Shown piece after piece: positions 8,948 to 17,214 of a DNA stretch of 64,000 nt; positions within the stretch are counted from its first letter, which is position 1, and each line of letters starts with the position of its first letter. Location: contig NZ_MSDO01000020.1 in NCBI RefSeq assembly GCF_001937195.1, forward strand, positions 1 through 64,000. Direction: 5' to 3'. Source of the stretch: Salinicola socius (GTDB lineage Bacteria > Pseudomonadota > Gammaproteobacteria > Pseudomonadales > Halomonadaceae). The notes beneath the pieces were generated by a model. That model worked only from the letters and a program-made list of their open reading frames with translations. It made no database searches and was not told where the DNA came from. Both the position numbers and the translations under genes were made by a program.

Positions 8948-9673
8948 TCACACCGCGTTGATGGCGGTCAACCGCCCTTTGTCCAGGCGCATGGTGCGAT
9001 CCTGATGGGCCGCCAGCGACATGTCGTGGGTGACCACCACGAATGCACAGTCGGTGGTCGCGGCCAGTTCGTCCATCATCGCGAGAATATTGGCCGCCGT
9101 GGTCTGATCGAGATTCCCGGTTGGCTCATCCATCAGCACCAGGCTGGGATCGGTGACCAGCGCCCTGGCGATGGCAACACGCTGGCGTTCACCGCCCGAC
9201 AGCTCGCCGGGCTTGTGGGCACCCCGCGGTGCCATGCAGACGCGATCCAGCAGTTGCTGCGCCTTGTCGACGGCGACCTTGCGGCTCTGCCCGCGAATGA
9301 TCAGTGGCAGGGCGACGTTTTCCGCCGCGGTGAACTCCGCCAGCAGGTGGTGGAACTGATAGACGAAACCGATATAGCGATTCCGGAAACTGCCCAGCGC
9401 CGCCTCGCCCAGCCCCGCCAGCGACTGCCCGCCGATGACGACTTCGCCCCCGCTGGGATCATCGAGACCGCCCAGCAAGTTGAGCAGCGTGGTCTTGCCC
9501 GAACCCGAACTTCCGACGACGGCCACTCGCTCTCCCGCACGCACCTGCAGATCCAGGTGGTCCAGAACCGTGACATCCTGCGGTCCTTCGCTGTAGATCC
9601 GCGTGAGCTGGCGGCAGTCGAGCATGATGTTGTCTCCGCTGGCGGACGATGACCTGAAATTGAATTCACTCAT
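8948..9673 (-). CDS. lolD: Lipoprotein-releasing ABC transporter ATPase LolD
   Basis: ATPase that powers extraction of outer-membrane lipoproteins from the inner membrane and hand-over to LolA. It is 241 residues with Walker A V-G-S-S-G-S-G-K-T-T at about 53-62, the signature E-L-S-G-G-E-R-Q-R-V-A-I-A-R-A-L-V, and the Walker B L-V-L-M-D-E-P-T-G-N-L-D. The ATG at 9671-9673 overlaps the lolC stop by 8 bases, so the two are coupled. An internal ATG at codon 17 (M-L-D-C-R-Q-L) would give a protein nearer the E. coli N-terminus. The operon terminator follows. Confidence 0.95.
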   Translation of the reverse strand: MSEFNFRSSSASGDNIMLDCRQLTRIYSEGPQDVTVLDHLDLQVRAGERVAVVGSSGSGKTTLLNLLGGLDDPSGGEVVIGGQSLAGLGEAALGSFRNRYIGFVYQFHHLLAEFTAAENVALPLIIRGQSRKVAVDKAQQLLDRVCMAPRGAHKPGELSGGERQRVAIARALVTDPSLVLMDEPTGNLDQTTAANILAMMDELAATTDCAFVVVTHDMSLAAHQDRTMRLDKGRLTAINAV

Positions 9674-10907
9674 AACGCAGCACCTCGGCCGGCTGAATGC
9701 GCGCCGCTCGCCAGGCCGGATAGAGCGTCGACAGGAAGGTCAGCCCGAACGCGCTGGAGACGATCACGCCCAGGTCACTCATTTCGAGCCGCGACGGCAG
9801 ATAGCTGATGAAATAGACATTGGGATCGAGGAACTGAATGCCGGTGACGGCCTGCACCCAGGCGATGATGTCGGATACCGTCAGTGCCAGGATGACCCCT
9901 GCCACGACGCCGATCACGATACCGATGATCCCGATCGCCAGCCCCTGCACGACGAAGATTCCCATGATCGATGTCGGCTTGGCACCGATCGTTCGCAGAA
10001 TGGCGATGTCCGCATGCTTGTCGGTGACCACCATGACCAGCGTCGAAACGATGTTGAACGCGGCCACGGCGACGATCACCATCAGCAGCAGGCCGATCAT
10101 GTGCTTCTCCATCTGGATCGCCTGGAACAGGTTGCCATGGGTATAGGTCCAATCCATGCCCCGGTAACCGGACCCCAGATTCGAGACGATGTCCCGCGTC
10201 ACCGGCCCGGCCTTGAACAGATCGTCGAGTTCCAGGCGCAGACCGTCGACCTTGTCGCCGAGGCGAGCGAGGGTCTGCATATCCTCGATATTGGCGTAGG
10301 CCAGGTTGGCGTCCAGGTCGGCACCGACCTTGAAGATCCCGCTGACGGTGAAGCGCTTCAGGCGCGGGAATACCCCCCCCGGGGTGATCGACGCCTCCGG
10401 CACCAGCAGCGTCACCCGATCGCCGACGCCGACGCCGAGATTGCGCGCCAGCAACGAACCCAGCACGACGTGCCAACTGCCGGGAGAGAGCTCGTCGAGC
10501 GTCCCCGCCTGCATGTGCTGGTCGATGATCGAGACATGGCGTTCGTACTCCGGCTGAACCCCGGTGACCATGGCGCCCTGGGTGCGCCCGCTGGCCGAGA
10601 ACATGCCCTGCTGCTGCACGTAGGGAGCCGAAGCGACCACGTCCTTGTGCTGGTCGACCTTCTCGGCCAGCGCCTTCCAGTCCTGCATGCCGCCCTGCTG
10701 TTCGATACGCGTATGGGGCACCATGCCGAGAACACGGGTGCGCAGCTCATGATCGAAACCGTTCATGACCGACAGCACCAGGATCAGAACGGCGACTCCC
10801 AGCGCCAGTCCCAGCATCGAGGTTAGCGAAATGAAAGAGATAAAGTGATTACGTCGTTTGGCCCGAACGTATCTCAGGCCCACCAGAAAGGGTAAACGGT
10901 CGAGCAT
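9666..10907 (-). CDS. lolC: Lipoprotein-releasing permease, LolC/LolE/LolF family
   Basis: Inner-membrane permease of the lipoprotein-sorting machinery. The 413-residue protein has an N-terminal membrane segment after R-R-N-H-F-I-S-F-I-S-L-T-S-M-L-G-L, a large periplasmic domain, and three C-terminal membrane segments (about 270-300, 320-355, 375-400). The periplasmic domain contains a Pro-rich loop (S-I-T-P-G-G-V-F-P-R-L-K-R-F) at the place of the LolC hook that holds LolA. Only one permease gene stands beside lolD. Pseudomonas and E. coli have separate lolC and lolE here, so a LolF-like homodimer is possible. Confidence 0.9.
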   Translation of the reverse strand: MLDRLPFLVGLRYVRAKRRNHFISFISLTSMLGLALGVAVLILVLSVMNGFDHELRTRVLGMVPHTRIEQQGGMQDWKALAEKVDQHKDVVASAPYVQQQGMFSASGRTQGAMVTGVQPEYERHVSIIDQHMQAGTLDELSPGSWHVVLGSLLARNLGVGVGDRVTLLVPEASITPGGVFPRLKRFTVSGIFKVGADLDANLAYANIEDMQTLARLGDKVDGLRLELDDLFKAGPVTRDIVSNLGSGYRGMDWTYTHGNLFQAIQMEKHMIGLLLMVIVAVAAFNIVSTLVMVVTDKHADIAILRTIGAKPTSIMGIFVVQGLAIGIIGIVIGVVAGVILALTVSDIIAWVQAVTGIQFLDPNVYFISYLPSRLEMSDLGVIVSSAFGLTFLSTLYPAWRAARIQPAEVLRYE

Positions 10908-11108
10908 CAGGTTGGATTCCTTGTCAGCAGCGGCTCATGTTACGGGTTTTGTCGGTTCCGGAAAACGCCCGTTTGCCGAGCGATTTGCCGCTTGCCAGTC
11001 ACCTCGCTCACGCTAGACTGTCACTCCGTCCAGGTTTGAGAGGCGGCTAGTGGAAAAACGCGGTGAAACTACCGATCGCACCTGGTGCCGAGAACGCCGA
11101 TCCTCTGC

Positions 11109-11136
11109 TTGCATCGCCACGACCAGGCCCTACAAT
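11109..11136 (+). promoter_or_regulatory. Candidate sigma-70 promoter of aguAB
   Basis: TTGCAT (11109-11114) and TACAAT (11131-11136) are separated by 16 bases. The -10 box is a 5/6 match. Transcription would begin near 11143, leaving a leader of about 68 bases that includes the 16-bp tandem repeat. Confidence 0.4.
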
Positions 11137-11158
11137 GCCGCGTCCTCGCCATCGACTC

Positions 11159-11196
11159 TCACGTACATCGGCCCTCACGCACATCGGCCCTCACGC
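11159..11196 (+). repeat. 16-bp tandem repeat before aguA
   Basis: Two copies (11159-11174 and 11175-11190, one mismatch) plus a 6-base partial copy (11191-11196) lie directly before the aguA ribosome site (GGAG at 11202-11205). Confidence 0.9.
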
Positions 11197-11210
11197 GCAA
11201 TGGAGACACC

Positions 11211-12263
11211 ATGACCCTGCGTCTGTTCCCCGAATGGCAGCCGCAAGATGCCATTCAACTGACCTGGCCGACACCGACCAGCGACTGGGCGCCGTTGCTA
11301 GAGCATATCGAGGCGACGCTGGAAGCGATGGTCGTCGCTATCACTCGTTACCAGCCGGTACTGATCGTCGTGCACGACGAGCGTCAGCGCGAACGCCTGT
11401 CCACGCGGTTCGTCGCCCTGGGCGTGACTTCGAGGCGCTTCCATCTGGCGCTCGCTGACAGCGATGATAGCTGGGCGCGAGATCATGGCCCGATCGCCGT
11501 CGAGCGCGACGGTCACCTCCAACTTCTGGATTACGTCTTCACCGGCTGGGGGGGCAAGTTTCCCGCCGAGCGCGACGATGCGCTGACGCGAACGCTGGCA
11601 GACCAGCAAGTGTTCGCGGCCCCGGTAGTCTCTCAAGCGCTGATTCTCGAGGGCGGCGCCATCGACACCGATGGCGAAGGTACCCTGCTCACCACCAGCG
11701 CCTGCCTGCTCAATCCCAATCGCAATCCCGATCTCGACCGCGATGCTATCGAGACCTGCCTCAACGAACAGCTGGGTGTCTCGCGCGTACTGTGGCTCCA
11801 CAACGGCCATCTCGAGGGCGACGATACCGATAGCCACATCGACACGCTGGCGCGGTTCTGCGATCCGGCCACCATCGCCTACGTCCGTTGCGACGATCCC
11901 GAAGACCCGCACCACGATGCCTTGACCGCGATGGAGACCGAACTCAAGGCCCTGCGCCGCGAGGACGGTTCGCCCTATCGTCTGCTGGCACTTCCCTGGC
12001 CCAAGGCCTGCTTCGACCCGGAGGACGGTCATCGTTTGCCGGCGACCTATGCCAATTTTCTGATCATCAACGGCGCGGTGCTGGTGCCGACTTATGGCGA
12101 CGCGGCCGATTTCCGGGCACTCAAGGTGCTCGACGATGCCTTCCCCGGCCGCGATGTCGTACCGATCGACTGCCGCGCGGTCATCCGCCAACATGGCAGC
12201 CTCCATTGTCTAACCATGCAGCTGCCGCGCGGTTCGCTGAACCCCGCGCTCTTCCCCCAGTAA
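11211..12263 (+). CDS. aguA: Agmatine deiminase AguA
   Basis: Cytoplasmic hydrolase of the peptidyl-arginine-deiminase fold that converts agmatine to N-carbamoylputrescine and ammonia. The start at 11211 follows GGAG with a 5-base gap and gives 350 residues. Active-site regions are visible: D-D-S-W-A-R-D-H-G-P (about 85-94), G-W-G-G-K, L-E-G-G-A-I-D-T-D-G, H-L-E-G-D-D-T-D-S-H-I-D, and the catalytic cysteine Cys333 in G-S-L-H-C-L-T. The gene is 9 bases upstream of aguB, which performs the next step. Together they form the agmatine route to putrescine seen in Pseudomonas and plants. Confidence 0.95.
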   Translation: MTLRLFPEWQPQDAIQLTWPTPTSDWAPLLEHIEATLEAMVVAITRYQPVLIVVHDERQRERLSTRFVALGVTSRRFHLALADSDDSWARDHGPIAVERDGHLQLLDYVFTGWGGKFPAERDDALTRTLADQQVFAAPVVSQALILEGGAIDTDGEGTLLTTSACLLNPNRNPDLDRDAIETCLNEQLGVSRVLWLHNGHLEGDDTDSHIDTLARFCDPATIAYVRCDDPEDPHHDALTAMETELKALRREDGSPYRLLALPWPKACFDPEDGHRLPATYANFLIINGAVLVPTYGDAADFRALKVLDDAFPGRDVVPIDCRAVIRQHGSLHCLTMQLPRGSLNPALFPQ

Positions 12264-12272
12264 GGAGAGACG

Positions 12273-13172
12273 ATGTCCAAGACGCTCAAAGTCGGTCTGG
12301 TACAACAGCAGGCCTGGCCGGAAAAACAGCGCAGCCTCCAGGCCAGCGAAGCCGGCATTCGCGAGCTTGCGGCCCAAGGTGCCGAACTGGTTCTGTTGCA
12401 GGAGCTGCACGCGACCCACTATTTCTGCCAAAGCGAAGATACCGCCCTGTTCGATCTCGCCGAACCGCTCGACGGCCCGACCGGACAGCAATTGGCCGCG
12501 CTCGCTCAGGAGCTCGACATCGTCATCGTCGGCTCTATCTTCGAGCGTCGTGCCGCCGGGCTCTATCACAACACCGCGATCGTGCTGGATCGCGCCCGGG
12601 GTCGTGTCGGCTACTATCGCAAGATGCACATTCCCGACGATCCCGGCTTCTACGAGAAGTTCTACTTCACCCCGGGCGACGAGAACGCCACCCAGGGTTT
12701 CGAGCCGATCGACACTTCCGTCGGCCGCCTGGGCGTGCTGGTGTGCTGGGATCAGTGGTATCCGGAAGCGGCGCGATTGATGGCACTGGCGGGTGCCGAG
12801 CTGCTGCTGTACCCCACCGCGATCGGCTGGACGCCTTCCGACGACATCGCGGAAAAGCAGCGTCAGAAAGATGCCTGGACCCTGATCCAGCGCTCGCACG
12901 GCGTCGCCAACGGCTTGCCGGTCATCGTCGCCAACCGGGTCGGACACGAACCCGATCTGTCCCGGGTCGGCGAAGGTATCGACTTCTGGGGCGGGAGTTT
13001 CGTCTGCGGTCCTCAAGGCGAACTGCTGGCGCATGGCGGTGAGGAGAGTGAGAATCTTCTCGTCGAGGTGGATCTGTCGCGCAGCGAAGACGTTCGGCGT
13101 ATCTGGCCCTATCTGCGGGACCGCCGGGTAGACGCTTATGGCGACCTGACGCGCCGCTACCGCGACCGCTGA
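12273..13172 (+). CDS. aguB: N-carbamoylputrescine amidase AguB
   Basis: Nitrilase-superfamily amidase that hydrolyses N-carbamoylputrescine to putrescine, CO2 and ammonia. The 299-residue protein shows the Glu-Lys-Cys triad: Glu44 (L-L-Q-E-L-H-A), Lys117 (Y-Y-R-K-M-H-I-P-D-D) and Cys158 (L-V-C-W-D-Q-W-Y-P-E). A strong ribosome site (AAGGAGAG) precedes the ATG. It is co-transcribed with aguA. Confidence 0.95.
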   Translation: MSKTLKVGLVQQQAWPEKQRSLQASEAGIRELAAQGAELVLLQELHATHYFCQSEDTALFDLAEPLDGPTGQQLAALAQELDIVIVGSIFERRAAGLYHNTAIVLDRARGRVGYYRKMHIPDDPGFYEKFYFTPGDENATQGFEPIDTSVGRLGVLVCWDQWYPEAARLMALAGAELLLYPTAIGWTPSDDIAEKQRQKDAWTLIQRSHGVANGLPVIVANRVGHEPDLSRVGEGIDFWGGSFVCGPQGELLAHGGEESENLLVEVDLSRSEDVRRIWPYLRDRRVDAYGDLTRRYRDR

Positions 13173-13221
13173 ACCCGCATCGTCGCGGCGGCACAGATGG
13201 CGACCGCCGCGACTATCCTGC

Positions 13222-13278
13222 AGGTCGAGATGTCACGCTCTGGATGACAGGTCGAGATGTCACGCTCTGGATGACAGG
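13222..13278 (+). repeat. Perfect 27-bp tandem duplication upstream of the Tus-like gene
   Basis: The 27-base unit at 13222-13248 is repeated without mismatch at 13249-13275, followed by the first three bases of a third copy. It lies between the aguB stop and the promoter of the next gene, ending 25 bases before the -35 box. Confidence 0.95.
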
Positions 13279-13302
13279 CCAATCTCGTCTTCCCTGTGGC
13301 GG

Positions 13303-13332
13303 TAGACAAAACTCTCGGGATAACGGTATAAA
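13303..13332 (+). promoter_or_regulatory. Sigma-70 promoter of the Tus-like gene
   Basis: TAGACA (13303-13308, 5/6) and TATAAA (13327-13332, 5/6) are separated by 18 bases. Transcription would start about 20 bases before the ATG at 13359. This is one of the best promoter matches in the window. Confidence 0.65.
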
Positions 13333-13358
13333 GTAGCGTTTATGGATAGAGGCCACAC

Positions 13359-14291
13359 ATGGAACTACAGTACCGCTTGCTGGCCGAGCTGGAATCCGAC
13401 TTCGACCATCTGATCGATGCCGTCGAACACCTGGCGGCCACCTACGCCGACGATCCGACGCCTGCCTGGGCGCTGGGCGAGACGGTCATCGACGCAGACT
13501 GGCTACGCCGGGCGCTGACCGACTTCTGGTATCAGGATGGCCAGGATGGCCGCGAGACGCGCAATTACATCGGCGTGATCGTTGCCGGGGCGGTGCTGAT
13601 GGAAGCGGTCGAGGCCGTCAATCTCGCCAAAGCCCGCTTTGCCTCGACGCTGAAGCGGATCCGCCAATCCGCTCCCCGGCTGATTGCTGAGATCAAGGCC
13701 GTACTGCCTTTCAGGCATCCGGTTCTGCACGACCACCTGCGTGGTCAGGGGCTCGCGCGGCTGCATCTCAAGCAGTGCTGGCGCCAGATCCCGGTCGCCG
13801 ACGCTGCGCTTTCTCGGGTCAGGCTGGCCTGGTATACCAGCGGCCGCTCGATCAAGCGTGTGAGCGTCGCCGATGCCGAAGCCCGATTGAAGCAGATGGA
13901 TCTGTCGGCGGCGCACATTCAGATTCAGCTGCGCCAACTTGCCGACATCCCGGATGGCGAGCCACTGGCGCAGATCCAGCAACAGGCACCGGTGATGCGG
14001 GCCAACCTGTTCTTCCGCGAGGCGCTGGCGGACGGGCGGATGCGACGCGCCATGAACCTGCCCCTGCCGCTCTTCATTCCCGATCCGGCGCTGAAGCTGC
14101 CGCATCTCAACGATCCACCGGTACGCCCGCCAGCGACGCGGACCCGCGCCCGGCGCTCCGATCAGCGACTCGAGGATGACGTGTTCCTGAAGAGCCTGCG
14201 CGTCTACCGCTATCGTAATCCCGCACTGCAGATCGCGCTCGACAAGCAACGCGAACAGGACGCCGCCAGCAGCGAAGACTCAGAAGTCTGA
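13359..14291 (+). CDS. tus: Tus-family replication terminus site-binding protein
   Basis: A 310-residue protein; E. coli Tus has 309. I recognise it by co-linear blocks recalled from Tus. F-W-Y-Q-D...N-Y-I-G-V-I (about 56-74) matches F-I-Q-Q-Q...R-L-P-G-V-L. H-P-V-L-H-D-H-L-R-G (120-129) matches F-E-W-V-H-R-H-L-P-G. V-R-L-A-W...I-K-R (154-167) matches L-R-F-G-W...I-K-N. P-V-M-R (211-214) matches P-I-A-R. The tail L-R-V-Y-R-Y matches L-H-L-Y-V. The lock histidine (Tus His144) would be His124 and DNA-contacting Arg232 would be Arg214. Tus binds Ter DNA and stops replisomes from one side. The gene has its own promoter and GAGG six bases before the ATG. Overall identity is low and no Ter site has been shown here. 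Confidence 0.75.
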   Translation: MELQYRLLAELESDFDHLIDAVEHLAATYADDPTPAWALGETVIDADWLRRALTDFWYQDGQDGRETRNYIGVIVAGAVLMEAVEAVNLAKARFASTLKRIRQSAPRLIAEIKAVLPFRHPVLHDHLRGQGLARLHLKQCWRQIPVADAALSRVRLAWYTSGRSIKRVSVADAEARLKQMDLSAAHIQIQLRQLADIPDGEPLAQIQQQAPVMRANLFFREALADGRMRRAMNLPLPLFIPDPALKLPHLNDPPVRPPATRTRARRSDQRLEDDVFLKSLRVYRYRNPALQIALDKQREQDAASSEDSEV

Positions 14292-14370
14292 GCCGTGCCC
14301 ACCCCGATGGCGCGACATGAATGGCCAGCGTCAGCCATCCTGCAAAAGCGAGACGTCAGAAACGCCGTCG

Positions 14371-14409
14371 CCCCGGATCGCGAAGCCTCGATGGGTTGCA
14401 GATCCGGGG
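14371..14409. terminator. Hairpin between the Tus-like gene and sthA
   Basis: A perfect 9-bp inverted repeat (14371-14379 with 14401-14409) with a 21-base spacer lies between two convergent genes. No T-tract follows on either strand, so intrinsic termination is only possible. Confidence 0.4.
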
Positions 14410-14428
14410 CGAACCACGTTCAGGCCAT

Positions 14429-15820
14429 TCAGAAAAGTCGGTTCAAGCCGTTCTGGGCAGCGATGCGATAGGCCTCGGCCATGGTGGGATAGTTGAATGT
14501 GGTATTGATGAAGTAGCGTAGCGTGTTGGCCTCGCCCTTCTGCTGCATGATGGCCTGACCGATATGAACGATCTCGGAAGCCTGATCGCCAAAGCAGTGA
14601 ATTCCCAGGATCTCCAGTGTCTCGCGATGGAACAGGATCTTGAGCATGCCGGCCGTATCGCCGGTAATCTGCGCCCGAGCGGTATCCTTGAAGAAGGCCT
14701 GAGCCACCTCGTAGGGGACTTTGGCTTCGGTCAGTTCGCGCTCGGTCTTGCCGACGGAACTGATCTCGGGAATGGTGTAGATCCCGGTGGGAATATCATC
14801 GACGAAGCGGAAATCTTCCCCGAGAAATTCATCGCTGGCGCTACGCCCCTGGTCGTAGGCCGCGCTCGCCAGACTCGGCCAGCCGATCACGTCCCCGACC
14901 GCATAGATATGCGGGATCGCGGTGCGATAGTGGTTATCGACCTGCAACTGGCCGCGGCCGTTGGGTTCGAGCCCGATGTTCTCCAGGCCTAGCTCGTCGG
15001 TATTACCGGTACGACCGTTGGCCCACAGGAAGGCATCGGCACGCAGCCGTTTGCCGGATTCCAGATTGACCACCACGCCGGCCTCGTCGCCCTCGACGCT
15101 CCGGTACTCTTCATTGTGACGAATCAACACGCCGTAATTGCGCAGCTCGTAGGAGAGCGCGTCACTGATTTCGTCATCGAGAAAGGACAGCAGGCGCTCA
15201 CGGGTATCGATCAGATCGACCTTGACGCCCAGCCCGGAAAAAATGGAAGCGTACTCCGAACCGATCACACCCGCCCCATAGATGATCAGTGTCCGCGGGG
15301 TGTGCGAAAGGCCGAGAATGGTGTCGGAACAGTAGATACGCGGATGACGGAAGTTGACGTCGGCCGGGCGATAGGGGCGCGATCCGGTAGCGATCACGAA
15401 CTGCGGTGCGCTCAGTTCTTCCGCGCCCTCGTGGTTGTCCCGCACCACGACCGTATTGTCATCGCGAAAGCGCGCCACGCCAAAGAACAGATCGATGCGA
15501 TTGCGGGAATAGAATTTGGTGCGCAGCTCGACCTGCTGATCGATCGTCACCCGAGACCGCTCGAGCACCTTGGGAAACGAGAACCAGCGGGGTTCACCGA
15601 TATCGCGGAACATGCGGTTGGTATTGAACTGCATGATCTGCTTGACCTGATGCCGCAACGCCTTGGAGGGGATCGTCCCCCAATGGGTGCAGTTGCCGCC
15701 GACGGAGGATTGCCGCTCGACGATAGCGACACGCTTGCCGTGTTTCGCCGCATTGATCGCCGCGCTTTCGCCCGCGGGCCCCGAGCCGATGACCACGACG
15801 TCGTAATTGTGAACTGCCAT
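14429..15820 (-). CDS. sthA: Soluble pyridine nucleotide transhydrogenase SthA
   Basis: Cytoplasmic flavoprotein that moves reducing equivalents between NADPH and NAD+. It is 463 residues, close to E. coli SthA (466). The FAD-binding [14 protein letters not shown] is at about 8-21, followed by [16 protein letters not shown]. The second cysteine of the disulfide found in related dihydrolipoamide dehydrogenases is Thr49, as expected for SthA. An NAD(P) motif ([11 protein letters not shown]) and the dimerisation domain follow. It lies 84 bases after nqrM on the same strand, which groups NAD(P)H balance with Na+-NQR, although transcription may be separate. Confidence 0.95.
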   Translation of the reverse strand: MAVHNYDVVVIGSGPAGESAAINAAKHGKRVAIVERQSSVGGNCTHWGTIPSKALRHQVKQIMQFNTNRMFRDIGEPRWFSFPKVLERSRVTIDQQVELRTKFYSRNRIDLFFGVARFRDDNTVVVRDNHEGAEELSAPQFVIATGSRPYRPADVNFRHPRIYCSDTILGLSHTPRTLIIYGAGVIGSEYASIFSGLGVKVDLIDTRERLLSFLDDEISDALSYELRNYGVLIRHNEEYRSVEGDEAGVVVNLESGKRLRADAFLWANGRTGNTDELGLENIGLEPNGRGQLQVDNHYRTAIPHIYAVGDVIGWPSLASAAYDQGRSASDEFLGEDFRFVDDIPTGIYTIPEISSVGKTERELTEAKVPYEVAQAFFKDTARAQITGDTAGMLKILFHRETLEILGIHCFGDQASEIVHIGQAIMQQKGEANTLRYFINTTFNYPTMAEAYRIAAQNGLNRLF

Positions 15821-15904
15821 GTGCTTCGCCTACTCCTTACCTGATGGCTGGTACGATCCGATTGGCTCGTGGCAACCGACAAGCGAACCCGGTGATACCC
15901 TCGG

Positions 15905-16162
15905 TCATCGCTTGATGGCGTTGTAGCCCAGATCCGCGCCGCGGTTCTCGTCGCTGCGTCGGCGTGCGCCGGCAATGTTCTTGCGGCTCTCTTCTTCGCA
16001 GACTTCGTCGTTCCCGCCGCAGATCTCGCATCCGCTCTTGAGCCCGAGCGTATTGAGGCCGCCGCAGGATCCGGCGATAGGCTTGTTTCCGAGGATGACG
16101 CCAATCGCCATGCCGGCTACCAGCAGCAGCATGATGGCAAAGGCCAGAATCCAAATCGTCAT
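15905..16162 (-). CDS. nqrM: Na+-NQR maturation protein NqrM
   Basis: An 85-residue protein with one N-terminal membrane helix (about 3-24), then G-S-C-G-G-L-N and a cysteine cluster (Cys33, 45, 48, 55). This matches the former DUF539 family. NqrM is required for iron delivery to the NqrD/NqrE Fe site during Na+-NQR assembly. The start overlaps the apbE stop by 4 bases, placing it at the end of the nqr operon with the other maturation gene. Confidence 0.9.
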   Translation of the reverse strand: MTIWILAFAIMLLLVAGMAIGVILGNKPIAGSCGGLNTLGLKSGCEICGGNDEVCEEESRKNIAGARRRSDENRGADLGYNAIKR

Positions 16163-17214
16163 GATCGATCCTCCGTTTCCGAATCTTCGAGATAGCTCTG
16201 AAACGCCGTAGAAACGCGCGTTTCGAAGCCTTCCGGTGTTTTGACAACGAGATAGACCGCCAGGTTTTCTCGCTCCGCCATGGTATAGCCGGCGTCGGGA
16301 CCCAATACATCGATCGCCGTGGCCAGAGCGTCGGCGGTCATGCAGTCGGACGTGATCACCGTCACCGAGACCAGATGATGCGTGATCGGCCGCCCTGTTC
16401 GCGGATCGATGGTGTGCGAGTAGCGCTTGCCATCGCTTTCGAAATAGTTGCGATAGTCGCCCGAAGTCGCCACGGCGGAATCGTCCAGCTCAATGATACG
16501 CTGCACGCTGCGTTCATTCGAGACCGGTTTCTCCACCGCGATGCGCCATGGCTGACCGCCAGGCTTGTCACCGCGGGTGCGGATCTCGCCACCGACCTCG
16601 ACCAGGTAACGATCCACGCCGAGAGCATCCAGCGCTCGCGCCACCGCATCGACGCCGTACCCCTTGGCGATCCCGGAAAGATCGACATACACCGGTTTGG
16701 TCTTGGTCAGCGTGTTGCCGTCGAGCTCGAGTGCCTTGTAGTCGACCTCCTTCAACGCTTCCGCGATCTGGTCGTCGTCGGGGACGCGATCCGGATGCTT
16801 GTCCGGTCCAAAGCCCCACAGGTTGACGGCGGCACCCACCGTGACATCGAAAGCCCCGTCGGAAATATCGCCCACGCGGATCGCTTCTCGAACCACCTCC
16901 GCGGTCTGAGGGGACAACTCGAATGGCTGGCCGACCTCGGCCTGGTTGAATCTCGACAGCTCGGAGTCTGGCTTGTAGGTCGACATCAAACGATCGACGT
17001 CATGAAGCGCGTCCTTGACCGACTGTTCGATATCGGCGAGTTTCTCGTCGTCGTAGTCACCGTAGAAGGTGATGTGAAATCCGGTGCCGAAGATCGGCCC
17101 TTCCAGCCGATAGGATTGGGGATCGCGCTCGCACCCGGCCAGCAGTACGAATAGCAACAGGGCCAACCCCAGAAGGATCGGCCCCGTCACTCGGCGCTCA
17201 AGCCGCTCGATCAT
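16159..17214 (-). CDS. apbE: FAD:protein FMN transferase ApbE (lipoprotein)
   Basis: Attaches FMN covalently to NqrB and NqrC, using FAD as donor. The 351-residue precursor has a lipoprotein signal ending L-L-A-G-C (Cys28), so it is anchored facing the periplasm. Family motifs include [31 protein letters not shown] and the Mg-binding [13 protein letters not shown] (about 290-302). It overlaps nqrF by 4 bases upstream and nqrM by 4 bases downstream. Operon position fixes its client as Na+-NQR. Confidence 0.96.
   Translation of the reverse strand: MIERLERRVTGPILLGLALLLFVLLAGCERDPQSYRLEGPIFGTGFHITFYGDYDDEKLADIEQSVKDALHDVDRLMSTYKPDSELSRFNQAEVGQPFELSPQTAEVVREAIRVGDISDGAFDVTVGAAVNLWGFGPDKHPDRVPDDDQIAEALKEVDYKALELDGNTLTKTKPVYVDLSGIAKGYGVDAVARALDALGVDRYLVEVGGEIRTRGDKPGGQPWRIAVEKPVSNERSVQRIIELDDSAVATSGDYRNYFESDGKRYSHTIDPRTGRPITHHLVSVTVITSDCMTADALATAIDVLGPDAGYTMAERENLAVYLVVKTPEGFETRVSTAFQSYLEDSETEDRS

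Larger units (their letters stand above)
10908..11210. other. Divergent intergenic region lolC / aguA
   Basis: About 300 bases without a supported gene. It holds the aguA promoter candidate (11109-11136), a weaker one (TTGCCA 10992-10997, 16-base gap, TAGACT 11014-11019), a 16-bp tandem repeat and the aguA ribosome site. The aguA frame stays open upstream to an ATG at 11085, but no ribosome site supports that start. Confidence 0.6.

Noticed and set aside
9603-10826. Long antisense open frame opposite lolC (407 codons)
   Set aside because: Third-position GC bias of the real gene keeps the opposite frame open. No ribosome site or recognisable family; the minus-strand LolC is certain.
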